A stretch of DNA of 64,000 nt, taken from positions 248,001-312,000 of the forward strand of contig CAMDTW010000355.1 in assembly GCA_945910005.1 (NCBI GenBank), in the 5' to 3' direction. Shown one piece after another: positions 1-9,573 of the stretch. The notes below the pieces were generated by a model, which saw only the letters and a list, made by a program, of their open reading frames with translations, searched no databases and was not told the origin of the DNA. Made by a program: the position numbers and the translations under genes. Position 1 is the first letter of the stretch. Every line of letters starts with the position of its first letter. Source of the stretch: Isoperla grammatica. Its lineage: Eukaryota > Arthropoda > Insecta > Plecoptera > Perlodidae.

Positions 1-3000
1 TTGTTAGGCGTTTTGATTGCAAAGAGGGCCGCATGTATGGTGGAGTGACGAGAGCCATATTGGGGAGATTGTAAGGCGCTTGGATTGCAAAGAGGGCCGC
101 AAGAATGGCGGAGTGGCAAGAGCCCACATCGGGGAGATTGTTAGGCGTTTTGATTGCAAAGAGGGCCGCAAGTATGGTGGAGTGACGAGAGACACATTGG
201 GGAAATTGTTAGGCGCTTGGATTGCAAAAGAGGGCCGCGAGTATGGCGGAGTGACGAGAGCCACATTGGGGAGATGTTAGGCACTTGGATTGCAAAGAGG
301 GCCGCAAGTATGGTGGAGTGCCGAGAGCCACATTGGGGAGATTGTAAGGCACTTGGATTGCAAAGAGGGCCGCAAGTTTGGCGGAGTGGCGAGAGCCACA
401 TTGGGGAGATGTAAGGCACTTGGATTGCAAAGAGGGCCGCAAGTATGGTGGAGTGCCGAGAGCCACATTGGGGAGATTGTTAGGCGTCTTGATTGCAAAG
501 AGGGCCGCAAGTATGGTGGAGTGACGAGAGCCATATTGGGGAGATTGTAAGGCGCTTGTATTGCAAAGAGGGCCGCAAGTATGGCGGAGTGACGAGAGTC
601 ACATCGGGGAGATTGTTAGGCGCTTGGATTAAAAAGAGGGCCGCAAGTATGGAGGTGTGACGAGAGCCAGATTGGGTAGATTGTTAGGCGTTTTGGTTGC
701 AAAGAGGGCCGCAAGTATGACGGAGTGACGAGAGCCACTTTGGGGAGATTGTAAGGCGATTGTTAGGCGCTCTGATTGCAAAGAGGGCCGCGAGTATGGC
801 GGTGTGACGATAGCCACATTGGGGAGATTGTAAGGCGCTTGGATTGCAAAGAGGGCCGCAAGAGTGACGGAGTGAAAGTGCCACCTTAGGGAGATTGTAA
901 GGCGCTTGGATTGCAAAGAGGGCCGCAAGTATGACGGTGTGACGAGAGCCACATTGGGGAGATTGTTAGGCGCTTGGATTGCAAAGAGGGCCGCAAGTCT
1001 AACGAAATGATGAGAGCAACACTGGGGAGATTGTAAAGCGCTTGGATTGAAAAGAGGGCCGCAAGTATGGCGGTGTGACGAGAGCCACATTGGGGAGATT
1101 GTAAGGCGCTTTGATTGCAAAGAGGGCCGCAAGTATGGCGAAGTGGCGAAAGCCACATTAGGGAGATGTTAGGCACTTGGATTGCAAAGAGGGCCGCAAG
1201 TATGGTGGAGTGCCGAGAGCCACATTGGGGAGATTGTTAGGCGTTTTGATTGCAAACAGGGGCGCAAGTATGGTGGAGTGACGAGAGCCATATTGGGGAG
1301 ATTGTAAGGCGCTTGGATTGCAAAGAGGGCCGCAAGTATGGCGGAGTGGCGAGAGCCACATTAGGGAGATGTAAGGCACTTGGATTGCAAAGAGGGCCGC
1401 AAGTATGGTGGAGTGCCGAGAGCCACATTGGGGAGATTGTTAGGCGTCTTGATTGCAAAGAGGGCCGCAAGTATGGTGGAGTGACGAGAGCCATATTGGG
1501 GAGATTGCAAGGCGCTTGGATTGCAAAGAGGGCCGCAAGTATGGCGGAGTGTCGAGAGCCACATCGGGGAGATTGTTAGGCGCCTGGATTAAAAAGAGGG
1601 CCGCAAGTATGAGGGTGTGACGAGAGCCACATTGGGGAGATGGTTAGGCGTTTTGATTGCAAAGAGGGCCGCAAGTATGACGGTGTGACGAGAGCCATAT
1701 TGGGGAGATTGTTAGGCGTTTTGATTGCAAAGAGGGCCGCAAGTATGACGGTGTGACGAGAGCCACATTGGGGAGATTGTTAGGCGTTTTGATTGCAAAG
1801 AGGGCCGCAAGTATGGTGGAGTGACGAGAGCCATATTGGGGAGATTGTAAGGCGCTTGGATTGCAAAGAGGGCCGCAAGAGTGACGGAGTGAAAGTGCCA
1901 CCTTGGGGAGAAGGTAAGGCGCTTGAATTGCAAAGAGGGCCGCAAGTATAGCGAAGTGGCGAGAGCCACATTAGGGAGATGTTAGGCACTTGGATTGCAA
2001 AAAGGGCCGCAAGTATGGTGGAGTGATGAGAGCCACATTGGGGAGATTGTTAGGCGCTTGGATTGCAAAGAGGGCCGCAAGTATGACGGAGTGACGAGAG
2101 CCACATTGGGAAGTTTGTAAGGCGCCTGGATTGCAAAGAGGGCCGCAAGTATGGTGGAGTGACGAGAGCCACATTGGGGAGATTGTTAGGCGCTTGGATT
2201 GCAAAGAGGGCCGCAAGTATGACGGAGTAGCGAGAGCCACATTGGGGAGATGTTAGGCACTTTGATTGCAAAGAGGGCCGCAAGTATGGGGGAGTGCCGA
2301 GAGCCACATTGGGGAGATGTTAGGCACTTGGATTGCAAAAAGGGCCGCAAGTATGGTGGAGTGCCGAGAGCCACATTGGGGAGATTGTAAGGCGTTTTGA
2401 TTGCAAAGAGGGCCGCAAGTATGGTGGAGTGACGAGAGCCATATTGGGGAGATTGTAAGGTGCTTGGATTGCAAAGAGGGCCGCAAGTATGGCGGAGTGA
2501 CGAGAGCCACATCGGGGAGATTGTTAGGCGCCTGGATTAAAAAGAGGGCCGCAAGTATGAGGGTGTGACGAGAGCCACATTGGGGAGATTATTAGGCGTT
2601 TTGATTGCAAAGAGGGCCGCAAGTATGACGGTGTGACGAGAGCCACATCGGGGAGATTGTAAGGCGCTCAGATTGCAAAGAGGGCCGCAAGTATGACGGA
2701 GTGACGAGAGCCACATTAGGGAGATTGGAAGGCGATTGTAAGGCACTCTGATTGCAAAGAGGGCCGCGAGTATGGCGGTGTGACGAGAGCCACATTGGGG
2801 AGATTGTAAGGCGCTTGGATTTAAAAGAGGGCCGCAAGAGTGACGGAGTGAAAGTGCCACCTTGGGGAGATTGTAAGGCGCTTGGTTTGCAAAGAGGGCC
2901 GCAAGTATGACGGTGTGACGAGAGCCACATTGGGGAGATTGTTAGGCACTTGGATTGGCAAGAGGGCCGCAAGTCTAACGAAATGACGAGAGCAACACTG

Positions 3001-3496
3001 GGGAGATTGTAAAGCGCTTGGATTGAAAAGAGGGCCGCAAGTATGGCGGTGTGACGAGAGCCACATTGGGGAGATTGTAAGGCGCTTGGATTGCAAAGAG
3101 GGCCGCAAGTATGGCGAAGTGGCGAGAGCCACATTGGGGAGATGTTAGGCACTTGGATTGCAAAGAGGGCCGCAAGTATGGTGGAGTGCCGAGAGCCACA
3201 TTGGGGAGATTGTTAGGCGTTTTGATTGCAAAGAGGGCCGCAAGTATGGTGGAGTGACGAGAGCCATATTGGGGAGATTGTAAGGTGCTTGGATTGCAAA
3301 GAGGGCCGCAAGTATGGCGGAGTGACGTGAGCCACATCGGGGAGATTGTTAGGCGCCTGGATTAAAAAGAGGGGCCGCAAGTATGAAGGTGTGACGAGAG
3401 CCACATTGGGGAGATTGTTAGGCGTTTTGATTGCAAAGAGGGCCGCAAGTATGACGGTGTGACGAGAGCCACATTGGGGAGATTGTTAGGCGTTTT
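1..3496. repeat. Satellite array block 1 (68-bp monomer, about 51 copies)
   Basis: Direct tandem repeats of a 68-bp monomer; the window opens inside the block. The usual monomer runs from TTGTAAGGCGCTTGG through GATTGCAAAGAGGGCCGC, AAGTATGGCGGAGTGAC and GAGAGCCACATTGGGGAGA. Variants include a 67-bp form (GAGATGTTAGGCACTTGG), one with AAGTCTAACGAAATGACG, one with GTGAAAGTGCCACCTT, and a 79-bp form carrying an extra GATTGTAAGGC. The last two monomers before the spacer are a GGATTAAAAAGAGG type and a GACGGTGTGACG type, an order that recurs before nearly every spacer. The block is repeated almost unchanged at 10133-13628. All six frames are open for long stretches only because the period is not a multiple of three. 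I see no gene. Confidence 0.97.
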
Positions 3497-3647
3497 ATTG
3501 TCAAGATAATTAACGAAAAAAAAATAAAAAAAATACAGAAACAAATTTGAACCACACGTTTTTTAGCTACGAGCGCTTGAAAAAATAATTTCCCCTTAGT
3601 AAACCCTTCTCAACTTTGCTGCTCTGAATATGGAAGAAAAAAATCGT

Positions 3648-3719
3648 GGTGGTAACGGGTCTCGAACCCCGGACCTCTAAAACACTAGTCCACGACGCTA
3701 CCGCGTACGCCATGCCTCA
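3648..3719 (-). pseudogene. tRNA-like element A (Thr-AGU-like)
   Basis: Read on the minus strand: A-box-like TGGCGTACGCGG, D-arm GCGT/GCGT, anticodon loop CTAGTGT (AGU), B box GGTTCGAGACC, and T-run TTTTTTT a few bases past the 3' end. The D stem closes with two G-U pairs and the anticodon stem pairs 4 of 5. The T stem is best drawn as CGGG/CCCG around an 8-nt loop, one G more than standard. About 4 of 7 acceptor pairs form. It could be a decayed threonine tRNA gene or the head of a tRNA-derived retroposon; transcription is unproven. Confidence 0.55.
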
Positions 3720-3919
3720 CGATGGAAGTTGGATCGCTTAGACTGGTATAGATAACACACGGCTCTCAATGTATGCATGTAACGAAACATATATGGATTT
3801 ACGAACAGAAGGTTTCATTGGATTTAAAAAATATCCATGAGAATACGATCTGATAATAAAACCGCCGCAAATTGAGATATAAATTATATAAATGTGTGAA
3901 ATAGGTGGAAAAAAAAATG

Positions 3920-3992
3920 GGGGGTAATGGGTTTTAAAACCCCAGACCTCAAGTATTCGAAGCTACGACGTTACTGCGTACGCCGAGCCAGC
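3920..3992 (-). pseudogene. tRNA-like element B, one-base longer
   Basis: Minus-strand element related to A. This copy and the one at 14052 read GGTTTTAAAACCCC where others read GGTTTTGAACCCC, which adds a base to the T loop and spoils the B box. The 5' acceptor base also differs (AGCCAGC on the plus strand instead of TGCCAGC). Confidence 0.45.
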
Positions 3993-4044
3993 CGATAGAA
4001 ATTGCCTCGCTTACACTGGTAAATAACACACTGCTCTCAATGTA

Positions 4045-4090
4045 AGGTCCTCCTTTTTAAATCAGTTTTTATAACTGAATAGGATAGACA

Positions 4091-4130
<40 letters not shown>

Positions 4131-4133
4131 GTA
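4045..4133. mobile_element. 89-bp insertion with TAAA tail inside spacer 1
   Basis: Other spacers read CTCAATGTATGCAGG; here 89 bp separate CTCAATGTA from TGCAGG. The insert begins AGGTCCTCC, contains AATCAGTTTTTATAACTG, ends in a TAAA repeat and is followed by GTA, matching the last three bases before it. A short target duplication plus a simple-repeat tail suggests a severely 5'-truncated non-LTR retroposon, or a SINE end. The family is not identifiable from about 50 non-repeat bases. Confidence 0.5.
4092..4130. repeat. TAAA microsatellite
   Basis: Nearly ten uninterrupted TAAA units forming the tail of the insertion. The paralogous tract at 14224-14258 has one unit fewer. Confidence 0.97.
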
Positions 4134-4256
4134 TGCAGGTATGAATCTCATTGTATCTCTATTCATTCTTAGTGTAATTGTAACTCCAAATATAGATAGA
4201 TTTCCAAAAAGAAGCTTTCATTGGATTTAAAAAATATCCAAGAATATGATCTGATC

Positions 4257-4987
4257 GCAAGTATGAAGGTGTGACGAGAGCCACATTGGGGAGATTGTTA
4301 GGCGTTTTGATTGCAAAGAGGGCCGCAAGTATGGTGGAGTGACGAGAGCCATATTGGGGAGATTGTAAGGCGCTTGGATTGCAAAGAGGGCCGCAAGAAT
4401 GGCGGAGTGGCGAGAGCCCACATCGGGGAGATTGTTAGGCACTTGGATTGCAAAGAGGGCCGCAAGTATGGTGGAGTGACGAGAGCCACATTGGGGAGAT
4501 TGTTAGGCGCTTGGATTGCAAAGAGGGCCGCAAGTATGACGGAGTGGCGAGAGCCACATTGGGGAGATGTTAGGCACTTGGATTGCAAAGAGGGCCGCAA
4601 GTATGGGGGAGTGCCGAGAGCCACATTGGGGAGATGTTAGGCACTTGGATTGCAAAGAGGGCCTCAAGTATGGTGGAGTGCCGAGAGCCACATTGGGGAG
4701 ATTGTTAGGCGTTTTGATTGCAAAGAGGGCCGCAAGTATGGTGGAGCGACGAGAGCCATATTGGGGAGATTGTAAGGCGCTTGGATTGCAAAGAGGGCCG
4801 CAAGTATGGCGGAGTGACGAGAGCCACATCGGGGAGATTGTTAGTGGTCTGGATTAAAAAGAGGGCCGCAAGTATGAAGGTGTGACGAGAGCCACATTGG
4901 GGAGATTGTTAGGCGTTTTGATTGCAAAGAGGGCCGCAAGTATGACGGTGTGACGAGAGCCACATTGGGGAGATTGTTAGGCGTTTT
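4257..4987. repeat. Satellite array block 2 (about 11 monomers)
   Basis: Short block of 68/67-bp monomers between two spacers. It includes a GCCTCAAG variant (4661-4670) and the GATTGTTAGTGGTCTGG variant near 4841, both shared with blocks at 9.1-9.3, 14.8-15.0 and 27.0-27.2 kb. It repeats as 14385-15115. Confidence 0.97.
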
Positions 4988-5138
4988 ATTGTCAAGATAA
5001 TTAACGCAAAAAAAATAAAAAAAATACAGAAACAAATTTGAACCACACGTTTTTTAGCTACGAGCGCTTGAAAAAATAATTTCCCCTTAGTAAACCCTTC
5101 TCAACTTTGCTGCTCTGAATATGGAAGAAAAAAATCGT

Positions 5139-5211
5139 GGTGGTAACGGGTCTCGAACCCCCGGACCTCTAAAACACTAGTCCACGACGCTACCGCGTAC
5201 GCCATGCCTCA
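5139..5211 (-). pseudogene. tRNA-like element A, extra C in T stem
   Basis: As the first element A, but with five Cs (GAACCCCCGG on the plus strand) where the others have four. It is the only 73-nt copy of A, and the change lies in the 5' side of the T stem next to the B box. Confidence 0.5.
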
Positions 5212-5412
5212 CGATGGAAGTTGGATCGCTTAGACTGGTATAGATAACACACGGCTCTCAATGTATGCATGTAACGAAACATATATGGATTTACGAACAG
5301 AAGGTTTCATTGGATTTGAAAAATATCCATGAGAATACGATCTGATAATAAAACCGCCGCAAATTGAGATATAAATTATATAAATGTGTGAAATAGGTGG
5401 AAAAAAAAAATG

Positions 5413-5484
5413 GGGGGTAATGGGTTTTGAACCCCAGACCTCAAGTATTCGAAGCTACGACGTTACTGCGTACGCCGTGCCAGC
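5413..5484 (-). pseudogene. tRNA-like element B (reference copy, CGA loop)
   Basis: On the minus strand: 5' strand GCTGGCA, box A-like CGGCGTACGCAG, D stem GCGT/ACGT, anticodon loop TTCGAAT (formally CGA), B box GGTTCAAAACC, 3' strand TACCCCC, then a run of ten T. Against element A, the T-stem pair C-G has become T-A, one D-stem G-U has become A-U, and two anticodon-stem G-U pairs have become A-U and G-C. Other pairs (28-42, 31-39) are broken. It is a diverged duplicate of A with mixed signs of structural constraint. Confidence 0.5.
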
Positions 5485-5659
5485 CGATAGAAATTGCCTC
5501 GCTTACACTGGTAAATAACACACTGCTCTCAATGTATGCAGGTATGAATCTCATTGTATCTCTATTCATTCTAAGTGTAATTGTAACTCCAAATATAGAT
5601 AGATTTCCAAAAAGAGGCTTTCATTGGATTTAAAAAATATCCAAGAATATGATCTGATC

Positions 5660-7094
5660 GCAAGTATGAAGGTGTGACGAGAGCCACATTTTGGAGATTG
5701 TTAGGCGTTTTGATTGCAAAGAGGGCCGCATGTATGGTGGAGTGACGAGAGCCATATTGGGGAGATTGTAAGGCGCTTGGATTGCAAAGAGGGCCGCAAG
5801 AATGGCGGAGTGGCAAGAGCCCACATCGGGGAGATTGTTAGGCGTTTTGATTGCAAAGAGGGCCGCAAGTATGGTGGAGTGACGAGAGACACATTGGGGA
5901 AATTGTTAGGCGCTTGGATTGCAAAAGAGGGCCGCGAGTATGGCGGAGTGACGAGAGCCACATTGGGGAGATGTTAGGCACTTGGATTGCAAAGAGGGCC
6001 GCAAGTATGGTGGAGTGCCGAGAGCCACATTGGGGAGATTGTAAGGCACTTGGATTGCAAAGAGTTGGCCGCAAGTTTGGCGGAGTGGCGAGAGCCACAT
6101 TGGGGAGATGTAAGGCACTTGGATTGCAAAGAGGGCCGCAAGTATGGTGGAGTGCCGAGAGCCACATTGGGGAGATTGTTAGGCGTCTTGATTGCAAAGA
6201 GGGCCGCAAGTATGGTGGAGTGACGAGAGCCATATTGGGGAGATTGTAAGGCGCTTGTATTGCAAAGAGGGCCGCAAGTATGGCGGAGTGACGAGAGTCA
6301 CATCGGGGAGATTGTTAGGCGCTTGGATTAAAAAGAGGGCCGCAAGTATGAAGGTGTGACGAGAGCCAGATTGGGTAGATTGTTAGGCGTTTTGGTTGCA
6401 AAGAGGGCCGCAAGTATGACGGAGTGACGAGAGCCACTTTGGGGAGATTGTAAGGCGATTGTTAGGCGCTCTGATTGCAAAGAGGGCCGCGAGTATGGCG
6501 GTGTGACGATAGCCACATTGGGGAGATTGTAAGGCGCTTGGATTGCAAAGAGGGCCGCAAGAGTGACGGAGTGAAAGTGCCACCTTAGGGAGATTGTAAG
6601 GCGCTTGGATTGCAAAGAGGGCCGCAAGTATGACGGTGTGACGAGAGCCACATTGGGGAGATTGTTAAGGCGCTTGGATTGCAAAGAGGGCCGCAAGTCT
6701 AACGAAATGACGAGAGCAACACTGGGGAGATTGTAAAGCGCTTGGATTGAAAAGAGGGCCGCAAGTATGGCGGTGTGACGAGAGCCACATTGGGGAGATT
6801 GTAAGGCGCTTTGATTGCAAAGAGGGCCGCAAGTATGACGGAGTTTCGGGAGCCACATTGGGGAGATTGTAAAGCGATTGTAAGGCGCTCTGATTGCAAA
6901 GAGGGCCGCGAGTATGGCGGTGTGACGAGAGCCACATTGGGGAGATTGTAAGGCGCTTGGATTGCAAAGAGGGCCGCAACAGTGACGTAGTGAAAGTGCC
7001 ACCTTGGGGAGATTGTGAGGCGCTTGGATTGCAAAGAGGGCCGCAAGTATGACGGTGTGACGAGAGCCACATTGAGGAGATTGTTAGGCGTTTT
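5660..7094. repeat. Satellite array block 3 (about 21 monomers)
   Basis: Begins with the same monomer order as the window start: 5698-6600 matches 1-902 with an offset near 5698. Local differences are AAAGAGTTGGCCGC at 6060 (two-base gain) and GATTGTTAAGGCG at 6661. The whole block recurs at 15787-17221. Confidence 0.97.
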
Positions 7095-7244
7095 ATTGTC
7101 AAATAATTAACGCGAAAAAAATTAAAAAAATACAGAAACAAATTTGAACCACACGTTTTTTAGCTACGAGCGCTTGAAAAAATAATTTCCCCTTAGTAAA
7201 CCCTTCTCAACTTTGCTGCTCTGAATATGGAAGAATAAAATCGT

Positions 7245-7316
7245 GGTGGTAACGGGTCTCGAACCCCGGACCTTTAAAACACTAGTCCACGACGCTACCG
7301 CGTACGCCATGCCTCA
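7245..7316 (-). pseudogene. tRNA-like element A, broken T-run
   Basis: The downstream T-run is split (minus strand TTTTATTCTT), leaving a four-T terminator. One substitution in the variable region (CCTTTAAAAC) is shared with the copy at 17372. Confidence 0.5.
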
Positions 7317-7516
7317 CGATGGAAGTAGGATCGCTTAGACTGGTTAGATAACACACGGCTCTCAATGTATGCATGTAACGAAACATATATGGATTTACGA
7401 ACAGAAGGTTTCATTGGATTTAAAAAATATGCATGAGAATACGATCTGATAATAAAACCGCCGCAAATTGAGATATAAATTATATAAATGTGTGAAATAG
7501 GTGGAAAAAAAAAATG

Positions 7517-7588
7517 GGGGATAATGGGTTTTGAACCAGAGACCTCAAGTATTTGAAGCTACGACGTTACTGCGTACGCCGTGCCAGC
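7517..7588 (-). pseudogene. tRNA-like element B, T stem disrupted, CAA loop
   Basis: Two changes (GAACCAGAGACC) destroy the T stem, TTCGAA is TTCAAA (formal anticodon CAA), and the acceptor reads GGGGATA. The T-stem and loop changes are shared with the copy at 25384. Confidence 0.45.
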
Positions 7589-7763
7589 CGATAGAAATTG
7601 CCTCGCTTACACTGGTAAATAACACACTGCTCTCAATGTATGCAGGTATGAATCTCATTGTATCTCTATTCATTCTTAGTGTAATTGTTACTCCAAATAT
7701 AGATAGATTTCCAAAAAGAGGCTTTCATTGGATTTAAAAAATATCCAAGAATATAATCTGATC

Positions 7764-9422
7764 GCAAGTATGAATGTGTGACGAGAGCCACATTGGGGAG
7801 ATTGTTAGGCGTTTTGATTGCAAAGAGGGCCGCAAGTATGGTGGAGTGACGAGAGACACATTGGGGAGATTGTTAGGCGCTTGGATTGCAAAAGAGGGCC
7901 GCAAGTATGGCGGAGTGACGAGAGCCACATTGGGGAGATGTTAGGCACTTGGATTGCAAAGAGGGCCGCAAGAATGGTGGAGTGCCGCGAGCCACATTGG
8001 GGAGATTGTTAGGCGTTTTGATTGCAAAGAGGGCCGCAAGTATGGTGGAGTGACGAAAGCCATATTGGGGAGATTGTAAGGCGCTTTGATTGCAAAGAGG
8101 GCCGCAAGTATGGCGGAGTGGCGAGAGCCACATTGGGGAGATGTTAGGCACTTGGATTGCAAAGAGGGCCGCAAGTATGGTGGAGTGCCGAGAGCCACAT
8201 TGGGAAGATTGTTAGGCGTCTTGATTGCAAAGAGGGCCGCAAGTATGGTGGAGTGACGAGAGCCATATTTGGGAGATTGTAAGGAGCTTGGATTGCAAAG
8301 AGGGCCGCAAGTATGGCGGAGTGTCGAGAGCCACATCGGGGAGATTGTTAGGCGCTTGGATTAAAAAGAGGGCCGCAAGTATGAAGGTGTGACGAGAGCC
8401 AGATTGGGGAGATTGTTAGGCGTTTTGATTGCAAAGAGGGCCGCAAGTATGACGGTGTGACGAGAGCCACATTGGGGAGAGTGTTATGCGTTTTGATTGG
8501 AGCCACATCGGGGAGATTGTAAGGCGCTCTGATTGCAAAGAGGGCCGCAAGTATGACGGAGTTTCGAGAGCCACATTGGGGAGATTGTAAGGCGATTGTT
8601 AGGCACTCTGATTGCAAAGAGGGCCGCGAGTATGGCGGTGTGACGAGAGCCACATTGGGGAGATTGTAAGGCGCTTGGATTGCAAAGAGGGCCGCAAAAG
8701 TGACGGAGTGAAAGTGCCACTTTGGGGAGATTGTGAGGCGCTTGGATTGCAAAGAGGGCCGCAAGTATGACGGTGTGACGAGAGCCACATTAGGGAGATT
8801 GTTAGGCGCTTGGATTGCAAAGAGGGCCGCAAGTCTAACGAAATGACGAGAGCAACACTGGGGAGATTGTAAAGCGCTTGGATTGCAAAGAGGGCCGCAA
8901 GTATGGCGGTGTGACGAGAGCCACATTGGAGAGATTGTAAGGCGCTTGGATTGCAAAGAGGGCCGCAAGTATGACGGAGTGGCGAGAGCCACATTGGGGA
9001 GATGTAAGGCACTTGGATTGCAAAGAGGGCCGCAAGTATGGGGGAGTGCCGAGAGCCACATTGGGGAGATGTTAGGCACTTGGATTGCAAAGAGGGCCTC
9101 AAGTATGGTGGAGTGCCGAGAGCCACATTGGGGAGATTGTTAGGCGTTTTGATTGCAAAGAGGGCCGCAAGTATGGTGGAGCGACGAGAGCCATATTGGG
9201 GAGATTGTAAGGCGTTTGGATTGCAAAGAGGGCCGCAAGTATGGCGGAGTGACGAGAGCCACATCGGGGAGATTGTTAGTGGTCTGGATTAAAAAGAGGG
9301 CCGCAAGTATGAAGGTGTGACGAGAGCCACATTGGGGAGATTGTTAGGCGTTTTGATTGCAAAGAGGGCCGCAAGTATGACGGTGTGACGAGAGCCACAT
9401 TGGGGAGATTGTTAGGCGTTTT
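7764..9422. repeat. Satellite array block 4 (about 24 monomers)
   Basis: Paralogue of block 12 (25631-27357), which has exactly one monomer more: the 68-bp difference falls near 8960-8990. It contains a 36-bp monomer (8481-8516) in which TTTTGATTG is joined directly to GAGCCACATCGGG, a 32-bp internal deletion. Confidence 0.97.
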
Positions 9423-9573
9423 ATTGTCAAGATAATTAACGCAAAAAAAATAAAAAAAATACAGAAACAAATTTGAACCACACGTTTTTTAGCTACGAGC
9501 GCTTGAAAAAATAATTTCCCCTTAGTAAACCCTTCTCAACTTTGCTGCTCTGAATATGGAAGAAAAAAATCGT

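Larger units (their letters stand above)
3497..4256. repeat. AT-rich spacer copy 1, with 89-bp insertion
   Basis: First copy of the interspersed spacer, 760 bp against a usual 670 bp. The excess is an insertion at 4045-4133 ending in a TAAA microsatellite. It starts where the monomer reads GGCGTTTT and ends in CTGATC just before GCAAGTATGAAGG of the next monomer. Its two tRNA-like elements lie at 3648-3719 and 3920-3992. Its closest relative is the copy at 13629-14384. Confidence 0.93.
4988..5659. repeat. AT-rich spacer copy 2 (reference copy)
   Basis: Good reference copy for the spacer plan. The left 120 bp are A-rich (two A-runs near 5008-5027, then TTTGAACCACACGTTTTTTAG). Half A spans about 5115-5346 and half B about 5391-5658. 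The halves align throughout: oligo-A, tRNA-like element, AACACACNGCTCTCAATGTATGCA, then TTTCATTGGATTTNAAAAATATCCA and GATCTGAT at 5303-5346 and 5616-5658. The spacer is therefore a diverged direct dimer. This copy has an extra C in element A and GGATTTGAAAAA, the latter shared with copy 6. Confidence 0.94.
7095..7763. repeat. AT-rich spacer copy 3 (mosaic)
   Basis: The left half carries markers shared only with copy 7 (AAGAATAAAATCG, CCTTTAAAAC, GGTTAGATAAC, AATATGCATGAG). The right half carries markers shared with copy 11 (GAACCAGAGACC, ATTTGAAGC, AATATAATCTG). The switch falls near 7500-7517, so this copy records a recombination or conversion junction. Confidence 0.92.

Noticed and set aside
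1..3496. CRISPR array
   Set aside because: Repeats are contiguous 68-bp monomers without unique spacers, and the signals are eukaryotic; no cas-like gene is present.
3648..3992. Functional tRNA-Thr and tRNA-Ser genes
   Set aside because: The acceptor stems pair only about 4 of 7, the T loop has an extra base, and element B has a broken anticodon stem and C at position 8. I keep them as tRNA-like.
3497..4256. Autonomous transposon or MITE as the spacer
   Set aside because: No terminal inverted repeats, no transposase-like frame and no target duplication at the spacer edges; the edges look like monomer replacement.
4841..5035. Minus-strand frames starting in the A-rich spacer edge (residues MFLYFFYFF)
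   Set aside because: The hydrophobic start is the translated poly-A/T stretch and the rest is the satellite; they cross the spacer-array junction and have no independent support.
5009..5060. Third B-box-like motif (minus strand GGTTCAAATTTG) near the left spacer edge
   Set aside because: It lacks the closing CC and any A box at the right distance; it may be a relic but cannot be supported.
5427..5633. Recurrent 68-codon plus-strand frame in each spacer with a hydrophobic C-terminal half
   Set aside because: It starts at a TTG, overlaps the tRNA-like element B on the opposite strand, has no Kozak or upstream context, and its conservation is explained by recent spacer amplification.
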